Below, piece by piece: positions 1 to 6,379 of a DNA stretch of 9,009 nt. The translations under genes and the position numbers were made by a program. The DNA lies in the NCBI GenBank assembly GCA_002317435.1, contig DCIQ01000173.1, forward strand, positions 394 to 9,402, given 5' to 3'. Numbering within the stretch: the first letter of the stretch is position 1; the number at the start of each line of letters is the position of its first letter. The DNA is from Bacteroidales bacterium UBA1722. GTDB taxonomy: Bacteria; Bacteroidota; Bacteroidia; Bacteroidales; UBA932. The notes beneath the pieces were generated by a model. The model worked only from the letters and a program-made list of their open reading frames with translations, was not told where the DNA came from and made no database searches.

Positions 1-116
1 CTTTCAGTCTCCCGGATTTTTACTGTTTTTACATCATCTTATGCCGGATATGAAGATATCGGGAAAAAAGACAATAAGTGCGAAACTTAAGTAGTATTAT
101 GCGCCCGCCACCATTG
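1..116. other. AT-rich left flank without a supported gene
   Basis: Two plus-strand frames are open from the left edge, to stops at 88-90 and 92-94, but about 30 codons are too few to call a gene tail and neither translation is recognisable. An imperfect inverted repeat (44-51 with 56-63, one mismatch, GAAG loop) is present without a T-run after it on either strand. Nothing else is supported here. Confidence 0.4.
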
Positions 117-150
117 CAGGCTGCTTTCGGCTCAAGGCGAAAACAGCCTG
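117..150 (-). terminator. Hairpin downstream of the M56 gene, possible terminator
   Basis: Two 13-base arms (117-129 and 138-150) surround an 8-base loop. Read as minus-strand RNA the arms pair along their whole length with a single G-U wobble; read as plus-strand RNA the same position is a C-A mismatch. The structure therefore fits the transcript of the M56 gene, which stops 35 bases upstream at 185. No run of U follows the stem, so it may be a factor-assisted terminator or a 3'-end stabilising stem rather than a classical intrinsic terminator. Confidence 0.45.
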
Positions 151-184
151 TGTTCGGGTTTCATGAATTATTCATTTCACTGAT

Positions 185-1399
185 TTACTTCAGAGCGAAT
201 TCGAATGGCATACAGGCTTCCACCTTGACATTCTTTCCTTTTGAAGTGGCAGGGGTCCATTTGGGAGAAGAATTCAGCACGCGAAGCACTTCCCCGTCAA
301 GTTCCTTGCAGACACTTTCTTCGATTCTGGCATCGGTCAGACTGCCGTCGATATCGATACAAAAAGTGACTACAACCCTGCCTTGAATTTCCTTTTCGAT
401 ACATTCCTGCGGGTATCTGAGCTGCGAGGACACCCATTCATCGAAAACGTCTGAACCGCCTCCATTGAATTTCGGAGCCGTGTCGATATCACAAGTAATG
501 GCTGCCGGCTCGCCTTCGATGTACTTGGCTCCATCAATGGCTTTCGCATTTCTGGAATTGTTTCCGGAACAGAAGCACAGTGTTCCCAGGAGAAGAGGGA
601 GACAGGCGATATATGCGAGTCTCGTCAGTTTGTTTGATTTGATTTTCTGCATCATCATGATTCGGTTTTTCAGTTTTGTGTGATTGAAGCCGTTGGCCAT
701 TTGGAAGCGTTCCGCTCCCACAGCTTTTTTCACTAAAAGGAGTTGATATTGTGTAGCATCGATGCCTGATTTGATAACGGCCTCATCGGCCTCGTATTCG
801 TGAATCTGTTTCAATTCCGTCCGGACCAGCCATACGACAGGATTGAGCCATTGAAGCACGGTTATGACAGAGAACAACATGACGTCCAGAGAGTGACGGC
901 TGTTGACATGCATGGTCTCATGACGGAGAATTGCAGGATTGTTCTCAAAATCCTCCCGACTTATGACGATATGGTTGAAAAAACTGAATGATATTTCCGG
1001 CTTATCCGCAATTGTCAGACGAATGGAGCCCATTGGCATCTTCTCGCCTTCATTCATGATAGCCAGAGTTCTGAACAGTGAAATCACCATTGTGACCAAG
1101 ACTGCAGCCGCACCCGCAAAATATATCGTCACAGCGATAAAGCCAAAACCTATCGGTACGGAATCTTCGATGACCTTTCCGCCGACCGTTGTCTCCGGCA
1201 GGACAATGCGCGGGACATATCCTTCCGTCGCCGCCTCCAGGGCGGAAATGTCGACCAAAGGCAGAATCATGCAGATAACGGTTCCTGACAAAAGTGCGAT
1301 TCTGTTGAACCGGAAGAAGGTGGTCTTCCTCATGAAAAGAACGAAGAAGAGATAAAACAACGTGAGCAATGCTCCGCTTTTGATAAGATAAGCTATCAT
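185..1399 (-). CDS. M56 family (BlaR1-like) membrane metallopeptidase with TonB C-terminal domain
   Basis: 404 residues. The N-terminal part has hydrophobic segments at about 3-22, 33-50, 85-108 and 171-190, and a further one at about 258-276. The zinc-peptidase motif HETMH lies at 160-164, with the downstream EYEAD motif at 201-205 that supplies the third ligand in M56 enzymes. Residues from about 314 to 404 match a TonB C-terminal domain (RYP at 328-330, GRVVVTF at 340-346, the DGSL turn, a closing PFEF strand). By family knowledge, M56 proteins sense a signal at the cell surface and cleave a BlaI/MecI-type repressor or trigger its cleavage. Here the penicillin-binding sensor of classical BlaR1 is replaced by the TonB-type domain, so a beta-lactam signal should not be assumed. 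Its start overlaps the stop of the repressor gene by 4 bases (ATGA), which implies translational coupling. The substrate and signal are inferred, not seen. Confidence 0.9.
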   Translation of the reverse strand: MIAYLIKSGALLTLFYLFFVLFMRKTTFFRFNRIALLSGTVICMILPLVDISALEAATEGYVPRIVLPETTVGGKVIEDSVPIGFGFIAVTIYFAGAAAVLVTMVISLFRTLAIMNEGEKMPMGSIRLTIADKPEISFSFFNHIVISREDFENNPAILRHETMHVNSRHSLDVMLFSVITVLQWLNPVVWLVRTELKQIHEYEADEAVIKSGIDATQYQLLLVKKAVGAERFQMANGFNHTKLKNRIMMMQKIKSNKLTRLAYIACLPLLLGTLCFCSGNNSRNAKAIDGAKYIEGEPAAITCDIDTAPKFNGGGSDVFDEWVSSQLRYPQECIEKEIQGRVVVTFCIDIDGSLTDARIEESVCKELDGEVLRVLNSSPKWTPATSKGKNVKVEACMPFEFALK

Positions 1400-1761
1400 T
1401 TCCTGTTCTTTTCTATCTGTATGATCAAAGCCTTCAGCTCATCAAGATTCATCTTGTCCTCTTCCACGAACTGAGTGACCATATTTGTGTATGAGTTGTT
1501 GAAATACTTTGACACCAGATCTCCGACGGTCGAACCCCTGTACTCTTTCTCAGTTATGGAAGGAGCGTACCGGAAAGAATTCGCCATCGGCTTCCGGCCC
1601 ACGAATCCTTTCTCTTCCAGAAACTTTACCTGAGTGGCCACGGTATTGTAATTCGGCTTGGGTTCCGGCATTTCAGCGACAATATCCCTGATGAACACAT
1701 CCCCTTTCTTCCAGATGATATTCATCACTTCTTCTTCTTTTAAAGTCAGTCTTTGTTTCAT
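1396..1761 (-). CDS. BlaI/MecI/CopY family transcriptional repressor
   Basis: 121 residues from the start MKQRLTLKEEE; a frame-compatible ATG lies 11 codons upstream at 1792-1794. I prefer 1761 because family members begin just before the LxxxEExVMxxIW helix, and because a good -7 box lies between the two ATGs. The winged-helix DNA-binding part covers about residues 5-70, with the recognition helix around NYNTVATQVKFLEEKG (37-52). The C-terminal helices (about 75-120) are the dimerisation part. In the region matching the Asn-Phe bond cut in staphylococcal BlaI, this protein reads TQF (Gln97-Phe98), a plausible cleavage site. It is the first gene of a two-gene unit with the M56 peptidase and probably represses its own promoter through the dyads at 1806-1843. 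Which other genes it controls is unknown. Confidence 0.92.
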   Translation of the reverse strand: MKQRLTLKEEEVMNIIWKKGDVFIRDIVAEMPEPKPNYNTVATQVKFLEEKGFVGRKPMANSFRYAPSITEKEYRGSTVGDLVSKYFNNSYTNMVTQFVEEDKMNLDELKALIIQIEKNRK

Positions 1762-1781
1762 ATGGCATTGATTACCCACTG

Positions 1782-1812
1782 CAAAGATAAACATAAAAAC
1801 AATATCTCCTAA
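1782..1812 (-). promoter_or_regulatory. Predicted promoter of the blaI-like/M56 operon
   Basis: On the minus strand TATCTTTG (1789-1782) is a perfect match to the Bacteroidota -7 consensus TAnnTTTG. A TTAG at 1812-1809, 19 bases upstream, is a 3-of-4 match to the -33 TTTG box. Transcription would begin around 1775-1778, just ahead of the ATG at 1761 and downstream of the alternative ATG at 1794, which supports the shorter protein. The -33 element lies inside the first operator-like dyad. Confidence 0.5.
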
Positions 1813-1843
1813 TTAATTTAGGAGTTTTACTAAAAATATTAGT
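1806..1843. promoter_or_regulatory. Tandem operator-like dyads (CTAA-N5-TTAG twice)
   Basis: Dyad 1 spans 1806-1824: perfect 7-base arms CTCCTAA and TTAGGAG around a 5-base spacer. Dyad 2 spans 1829-1843: perfect 5-base arms ACTAA and TTAGT, also around a 5-base spacer. Both share the core CTAA-N5-TTAG, and their centres (1815 and 1836) are 21 bp apart, two helical turns, so bound dimers would lie on the same face of DNA. Dyad 1 covers the predicted -33 box of the repressor gene. BlaI-family proteins are known to bind paired dyads in their own promoters; assigning these sites to this repressor is inference. Confidence 0.6.
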
Positions 1844-1922
1844 TGATTGCGGTTGTAAAGATTCATGAATCATTTTTTAGCCCGGAGGGCTTGAAGGCAG
1901 AGTGGAATACCTACGATAACTA

Positions 1923-1952
1923 TTTGAAACACAAAAAAAATTAATACACTTG
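1923..1952 (+). promoter_or_regulatory. Predicted promoter of the dcuB-like gene
   Basis: TTTG at 1923-1926 matches the Bacteroidota -33 box. After an 18-base spacer, TACACTTG at 1945-1952 matches the -7 consensus TAnnTTTG at all but one defined position. Transcription would start at about 1957-1960 and give a leader of some 80 bases before the ATG at 2041. Confidence 0.45.
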
Positions 1953-1968
1953 CGAAGCTTAAGTTATT

Positions 1969-1989
1969 GTGATAATGAATAAAAATCAC
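1969..1989. repeat. Short inverted repeat in the dcuB leader
   Basis: Perfect 5-base arms GTGAT (1969-1973) and ATCAC (1985-1989) are separated by 11 AT-rich bases, just downstream of the predicted start of transcription. The arms recall half-sites of CRP/FNR-type regulators (TGTGA or TTGAT types), but the spacer is longer than the 4-6 bases usual for those families. Seen as an inverted repeat only; a regulatory role is a guess. Confidence 0.25.
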
Positions 1990-2040
1990 TATCTTGACCA
2001 CGAAAGTCATCATCATTCCTAATCACAACTTGAACGAAAT

Positions 2041-3369
2041 ATGGATCTCGCAGGAATCAGCATCATTTTGCAGTTCATCGTCGTACTCGTCCTGATTTTC
2101 ATCGGGGCAAAACTCAGCGGGGTGGGTATGGGTATCGCCGGTATGATAGGCGTATTCATACTCGTGTACGGTTTCGGACTCAAACCGGGAAGCATTCCCA
2201 TCGATGTGATGCTCATCATAGTGTCGGTTATCTCTGCGGCCGCGGCTCTTCAGGCATCCGGAGGGATGGACTACCTCGTAGGTATCGCTGCACGTCTTCT
2301 CAGGAAATATCCCGACAGAATAACCTATCTCGGACCGATAGTCTGCTGGGTGTTCTGTCTGATGACAGGTACCGCCCATACCAGCTATTCGATGCTTCCC
2401 ATCATTTCCGAAATCTCCAGGAAGAACAAGGTACGTCCGGAACGTCCCCTAAGCGTTTCAGTTATCGCAGCATCCCTGGGAATTACCGGAAGTCCGGTCT
2501 CTGCAGCCACGGCAGCCATCATCAGTGCAGACCTGCTGGGAGGAAAGGGAATAGAGCTGAAGGACATTCTGATCATCTGCCTCCCGGCATCCCTGATAGC
2601 CATTCTGGTGGCAGCCTTTATACAGAACAGAAAGGGTAAAGAACTTGAAGATGATCCAGTATTCCAGCAGCGCACCAGGGACGGATTGATAGAGGAGACC
2701 GCTGAGACAGATATACTCGACACCATGTCGGCAGAACAGCGCAAAAGGGCCGTACTTTCCATCTTCGCTTTCCTCTTCGGTGTCGCACTCGTAGTGCTCT
2801 TCGGCTCGGCACCTTCGCTGCGGCCCGATTCGGTGACCATGTCCCAGACCATCGAGATGGTTATGCTCTCCACGGCCGGATTGATCCTGCTCGTGGGAAA
2901 AGTCAAGATAGGTACGGTATCCAAATGCAGTATCTTCGAGGCCGGCATGAATGCCATGATAAGCATCTTCGGTATAGCCTGGATGGGCGACACCTATTTC
3001 AGCGGTCACATGGAACTGTTCGCAAGCGGCATTTTCGGGCTTGTCAGCCAGGCTCCCATTCTCTTCGCCGCAGCTCTCTTCCTCATGTCCATAATGCTCT
3101 TTTCGCAGGCTGCCACGGTCAGAACCCTGTATCCCCTCGGAGTGGCATTGGGCATAAACCCTCTCCTCCTCGTGGCCATGTTCCCGGCCTGCAACGGATA
3201 TTTCTTCCTGCCCAACTACCCTACCGAAGTCGCAGCCATAAATTTCGACAAGACCGGTACCACCACTGCAGGAAAATATGTCATAGACCACTCCTTCCAG
3301 TTATCGGGCTTCATCACTACCTTCGTCTCCATCGGCATGGCCTGTCTGGCAGTATGGCTGTTCTATTGA
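2041..3369 (+). CDS. dcuB: Anaerobic C4-dicarboxylate transporter, DcuA/DcuB family
   Basis: 442 residues, close to the roughly 430-450 of the family. It is an inner-membrane carrier that exchanges or takes up fumarate, malate, aspartate and succinate under anaerobic conditions; in succinate-producing Bacteroidales a fumarate/succinate exchange role is likely. Recognisable family segments run along the full length: LQASGG (70-75), GTAH (110-113), RPERP (132-136), the ITGSPVSAA stretch (148-156), PACNGYFFLPNYP (382-394), and NFDKTGTT (401-408) followed by IDHSF (415-419). Many hydrophobic segments are separated by one long charged cytoplasmic-type loop (about 195-240). The ATG at 2041 fits the normal N-terminus; the upstream bases are A-rich without a Shine-Dalgarno sequence. 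It diverges from the blaI-like gene and is followed 28 bases later by the plug-domain gene. The DcuA versus DcuB choice is uncertain, so the symbol is provisional. Confidence 0.93.
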   Translation: MDLAGISIILQFIVVLVLIFIGAKLSGVGMGIAGMIGVFILVYGFGLKPGSIPIDVMLIIVSVISAAAALQASGGMDYLVGIAARLLRKYPDRITYLGPIVCWVFCLMTGTAHTSYSMLPIISEISRKNKVRPERPLSVSVIAASLGITGSPVSAATAAIISADLLGGKGIELKDILIICLPASLIAILVAAFIQNRKGKELEDDPVFQQRTRDGLIEETAETDILDTMSAEQRKRAVLSIFAFLFGVALVVLFGSAPSLRPDSVTMSQTIEMVMLSTAGLILLVGKVKIGTVSKCSIFEAGMNAMISIFGIAWMGDTYFSGHMELFASGIFGLVSQAPILFAAALFLMSIMLFSQAATVRTLYPLGVALGINPLLLVAMFPACNGYFFLPNYPTEVAAINFDKTGTTTAGKYVIDHSFQLSGFITTFVSIGMACLAVWLFY

Positions 3370-3397
3370 TTATATACCTAATTATTTTCGGACAATC

Positions 3398-4096
3398 ATG
3401 AATACTGCATTATTCTTCTCAATGTTTCTGTCTCTGATTATCGGGGCGGAAGCGGATTTGAGTTTCCCCGCCGACTCCATACGACAAGTCGGCGTACGGG
3501 TTCTGGACAGGCACAGCCATCCCGTCGAAGGGGTGATCATGTATTCCACCGCAGATTTAAAACCCTTGCAGACAGATGCCAAGGGACGTACCGTCATACA
3601 GTCCATAACGGACGGAGATTCGCTGATAGCCATCCTCCCCGAGGCCGGAATCCATCACATCTCCCTCGAAGGAATGGATTCCATACTGATCAAAGTCCGT
3701 TCCGGCAAAAGATTCAAAGTTTACCCTAATGCACGGGATGACAGGAATACGCCTCACACCACCTTGGACAACATACCTGCCCTCCTGGAGAAAAGGGGCG
3801 TATCCCGCCTGTCCGACCTGCTTCAGGGACTGGTTCCCGGACTGAACATAGGAATGGACTCCAACGGTGACGCCATAAGCACTATCCGTGGAGTCCACAG
3901 CATAAATCTCTCATCCGAGCCGCTTGTCATGGTGGACGGTGTCGAGATAGGCACGTTGAAAGATGCTGATTCCTCGGTGGACATCCATACCGTCCAGAGC
4001 ATCGAGATAGACAAGGACGGCTCCATGTACGGAATGAGGGGCGCCAACGGCGTAATAAAAATCCGCACTATCGGCTACAGCGGCTACACGTACTGA
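3398..4096 (+). CDS. Secreted standalone TonB-receptor plug-domain protein (no beta-barrel)
   Basis: 232 residues. The first 19 form a hydrophobic leader ending AEA before Asp20, a probable signal peptide although its start carries no Lys or Arg. An in-frame TAA at 3380-3382 leaves no longer ATG start. Residues about 27-107 resemble the carboxypeptidase-regulatory-like (CarboxypepD_reg) beta domain that precedes SusC-type receptors (GVRVLDRHSHPVEGV at 32-46). Residues about 126-224 are a SusC-like plug: LLQGLVPGLNI, TIRGV (162-166), EPLVMVDGVEIG (174-185), VQSIEIDKDGSMYG (199-212) and RGANGVIKI (214-222). A normal receptor would continue for several hundred residues as a 22-strand barrel, but this one stops eight codons later. 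There is no lipobox cysteine. It lies 28 bases after dcuB and may be co-transcribed. Likely periplasmic; function unknown. It could be a degenerate receptor or a domain put to another use. Confidence 0.85.
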   Translation: MNTALFFSMFLSLIIGAEADLSFPADSIRQVGVRVLDRHSHPVEGVIMYSTADLKPLQTDAKGRTVIQSITDGDSLIAILPEAGIHHISLEGMDSILIKVRSGKRFKVYPNARDDRNTPHTTLDNIPALLEKRGVSRLSDLLQGLVPGLNIGMDSNGDAISTIRGVHSINLSSEPLVMVDGVEIGTLKDADSSVDIHTVQSIEIDKDGSMYGMRGANGVIKIRTIGYSGYTY

Positions 4097-4109
4097 GGAG
4101 AAGCAGCCA

Positions 4110-6260
4110 CTATCTGATAAATATCTCCCCGTCCCGCACATCCACCGTTACAGGTTTCTCCTTCGATATGGCACCCGATATCAGTGCGGAGGCCAGCATA
4201 TTGACAAGTTCCCTCTGAAGGATTCTCTTGATGGGACGGGCTCCATAGGCTGGTTCATATCCTTTCTCTGACATATACTCCACGAAGGCATCGGTATAGC
4301 CGACAGATATGTCATTCTCCGCAAGTTTCTGGCGGAGTGTCTCCAGCTGCATCTTCAGAATCCCCAGAACAGCCTCACGGTCCAGAGGCTCGAATACGAT
4401 TATCTCGTCTATACGGTTTATGAATTCCGGACGCATGCTGCCCTTCAGGATATCCGTGACAGCCTTCCTGCACTGTTCCATCACCACCGACTTGTCCCCT
4501 CCTCCGTCCTGTAACTTCTCCAGATATGAGCCGATAACGTCAGAGCCCACATTTGAGGTCATGATAAGAATGGTGTTCTTAAAATCGACGGTCCGCCCCT
4601 TATTGTCCGTAAGTCTCCCGTCATCCAGTACCTGGAGCAGGATATTGAACACGTCAGGATGCGCCTTTTCTATCTCATCCAGCAGAATCACGGAATATGG
4701 TTTTCTGCGGACCGCTTCGGTAAGCTGTCCCCCTTCGTCATACCCCACATATCCCGGAGGCGCCCCCACCAGACGTGAGACGCTATGCCTCTCCTGATAC
4801 TCGCTCATATCTATACGGGTTATCATGTTTTCATCGTTGAACAACGCCTCAGCCAGAGCCTTGGCCAGTTCAGTCTTCCCGACACCTGTCGTCCCGAGAA
4901 ACATGAACGACCCTATAGGTCTCTTCTCATTCTGCAGGCCGGCACGAGAACGGCGGACAGCATCGGCCACGGCCTTGACAGCTTCGTCCTGTCCCACCAC
5001 TCTTCTGTGGAGCATCGCCTCCATATTCAGCAGTTTGGTCTTCTCGCTTTCCAACATCCTGCTGACAGGGATTCCGGTCCATTTGGAAACTATCTGGGCT
5101 ATATCTTCTTCCGTTACCGATTCATTTATCATAGGGTCCGGATTCGCATCCTTCTGTCTCATCAGTTCTTCCAGTTCCTGTTTCGTGGCTGCCATCCTGC
5201 CGTAGCGGATCTCGGCCACCCGGCCGTAATCCCCTTTCCTCTCCGCATCCTCGGCCTGATATTTCAGGTCTTCGAGATTCTGCCTTTTGAGAGATATCCC
5301 GGAGAGCAGATCCTTCTCCGCCTTCCATTTCTCATTCAGGACAGAAAGCCTGGCCTCCGCCTCCTGGAGCTGAGATTTGATCTCCTCAAGTTTCGGGGAG
5401 TGCCCTTCCCTTTTCACCGCTTCCCTCTCTATCTCCAGCTGGCGCACCTTCCTGTTCAGTTCATCGATGTCATCCGGAACGGAATTCATCTCCAGACGAA
5501 GTTTTGAAGCTGCCTCATCTATCAGGTCTATGGCCTTGTCCGGCAGGAATCTGTTGGTAATATACCTGTGGGAGAGTTCCACCGCGGAGATGATGGCATC
5601 ATCATCGATTCTGACCTTATGGTGGTTCTCGTATTTCTCCTTCAGTCCCCTGAGGATGGATATCGATTCGGCAGGGCTCGGTTCATCCACCAGAACCATC
5701 TGGAAACGCCTTTCGAGCGCCTTGTCTTCTTCGAAGTATTTACGGTATTCGTCCAGTGTGGTGGAGCCGATGGCACGGAGTTCCCCCCGGGCCAACGCCG
5801 GCTTGAGGATATTGGCCGCATCCATTGCACCGGAGGTGCGGCCCGCACCCACGAGAGTATGTATCTCATCGATGAAGAGGATTATCTCCCCGTCCGATTC
5901 GATGACGGCGTTCACCACCCCCTTGAGCCGCTCCTCGAATTCTCCCTGATATTTGGCACCTGCCACGAGACCGCCCATATCCAGCGAAAACACCCGCTTG
6001 GTCTTCAGGTTCTCCGGGACGTCGCGGTTCACGATACGCTGGGCGATGCCCTCCGAAATGGCCGTCTTCCCGACACCGGGCTCCCCCACGAGGATAGGAT
6101 TGTTTTTGGTCCTTCGGGACAATATCTGCAGCACCCTGCGGATTTCATCATCCCTGCCGATCACCGGGTCGAGTTTTCCCTCCTGCGCACGGGCGTTCAG
6201 ATCCACGGCGTATCGGGTCAGCATATCCATATTGGAATTATTCCTGTCGGTATTGTTCAT
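4110..6260 (-). CDS. clpB: ClpB-type AAA+ disaggregase lacking the N-terminal domain
   Basis: 716 residues against about 860 for full ClpB. ClpB is a hexameric ATP-driven chaperone that, with DnaK, threads and rescues aggregated proteins in the cytoplasm. First AAA+ module: Walker A GEPGVGKT (59-66), Walker B ILFIDE (127-132), pore-loop Tyr104 in KYQGEFEE, arginine fingers in ALERRF (181-186). The coiled-coil middle domain (about 262-375) is full length and marks ClpB rather than ClpA or ClpC. Second module: Walker A GTTGVGKT (456-463), pore loop GYVGY (503-507), Walker B ILLDE (525-529), sensor-2 GARP (673-676). The usual N-terminal substrate-binding domain of about 140-150 residues is absent; the protein begins ten residues before the linker MDMLTRYAVDL, much like the short ClpB isoform of Escherichia coli. 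All ATPase motifs are intact. It faces the plug-domain gene with only 13 bases between the stops. Confidence 0.95.
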   Translation of the reverse strand: MNNTDRNNSNMDMLTRYAVDLNARAQEGKLDPVIGRDDEIRRVLQILSRRTKNNPILVGEPGVGKTAISEGIAQRIVNRDVPENLKTKRVFSLDMGGLVAGAKYQGEFEERLKGVVNAVIESDGEIILFIDEIHTLVGAGRTSGAMDAANILKPALARGELRAIGSTTLDEYRKYFEEDKALERRFQMVLVDEPSPAESISILRGLKEKYENHHKVRIDDDAIISAVELSHRYITNRFLPDKAIDLIDEAASKLRLEMNSVPDDIDELNRKVRQLEIEREAVKREGHSPKLEEIKSQLQEAEARLSVLNEKWKAEKDLLSGISLKRQNLEDLKYQAEDAERKGDYGRVAEIRYGRMAATKQELEELMRQKDANPDPMINESVTEEDIAQIVSKWTGIPVSRMLESEKTKLLNMEAMLHRRVVGQDEAVKAVADAVRRSRAGLQNEKRPIGSFMFLGTTGVGKTELAKALAEALFNDENMITRIDMSEYQERHSVSRLVGAPPGYVGYDEGGQLTEAVRRKPYSVILLDEIEKAHPDVFNILLQVLDDGRLTDNKGRTVDFKNTILIMTSNVGSDVIGSYLEKLQDGGGDKSVVMEQCRKAVTDILKGSMRPEFINRIDEIIVFEPLDREAVLGILKMQLETLRQKLAENDISVGYTDAFVEYMSEKGYEPAYGARPIKRILQRELVNMLASALISGAISKEKPVTVDVRDGEIFIR

Positions 6261-6293
6261 ATTGCTCTCATTTTTATGATGCCGTCAGAGATA

Positions 6294-6326
6294 CAATATA
6301 TCTACCAATCGGGAAAAGACGACAAA
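6294..6326 (-). promoter_or_regulatory. Possible clpB promoter
   Basis: On the minus strand TATATTG (6300-6294) resembles the TAnnTTTG -7 box with one T missing. TTTG (6326-6323) lies 22 bases upstream, slightly wider than usual. It sits between the hairpin ending the glycosyltransferase unit and the clpB ATG at 6260, where a promoter is expected. A GAGAG about 5 bases before the ATG is the only Shine-Dalgarno-like bases seen. Confidence 0.3.
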
Positions 6327-6357
6327 ATGTCAGCCATTAAAACAAATGACTGACATT
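6326..6357 (-). terminator. Hairpin terminator of the pepC-pssA-glycosyltransferase unit
   Basis: Two 13-base arms (6326-6338 and 6345-6357) enclose a 6-base loop. In minus-strand RNA all 13 pairs form with one G-U wobble; in plus-strand RNA the same position is a C-A mismatch. The stem begins 22 bases after the glycosyltransferase stop and runs into UUUUG and then a looser U-rich stretch (UCGUCUUUU), so it works best as a minus-strand terminator that separates clpB from the upstream genes. Confidence 0.7.
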
Positions 6358-6379
6358 CAAAGACATAACGTCACGAAAT

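Noticed and set aside
1..94. C-terminal tail of a plus-strand gene entering from the left edge
   Set aside because: Two different frames are open for about 30 codons, neither is recognisable and the composition is AT-rich, so this is no better than chance.
456..463. Thr in place of Pro in the second Walker A motif of ClpB (residues 456-463 of the protein, GTTGVGKT) as a sign of inactivation
   Set aside because: The catalytic Gly-Lys-Thr is intact, and as far as I recall this Thr is common in Bacteroidota ClpB proteins.
1762..1794. Longer start for the BlaI-like repressor at 1794
   Set aside because: The extra 11 residues are atypical for the family and the segment contains a perfect TAnnTTTG box that probably drives transcription.
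1879..1891. Small hairpin AGCCC-GGA-GGGCT next to a run of T, as a terminator
   Set aside because: The T-run precedes the stem on the plus strand and reads as A after it on the minus strand, so it cannot serve as the U-tract on either strand; no gene ends next to it.
2458..3291. Minus-strand open frame of 277 codons inside dcuB
   Set aside because: The translation is a His/Glu/Gly-rich mirror of transporter codons with no recognisable domain.
5568..6353. Plus-strand open frame of 261 codons antisense to clpB
   Set aside because: It shows no family motif and lies wholly against conserved ClpB coding sequence and its promoter region.
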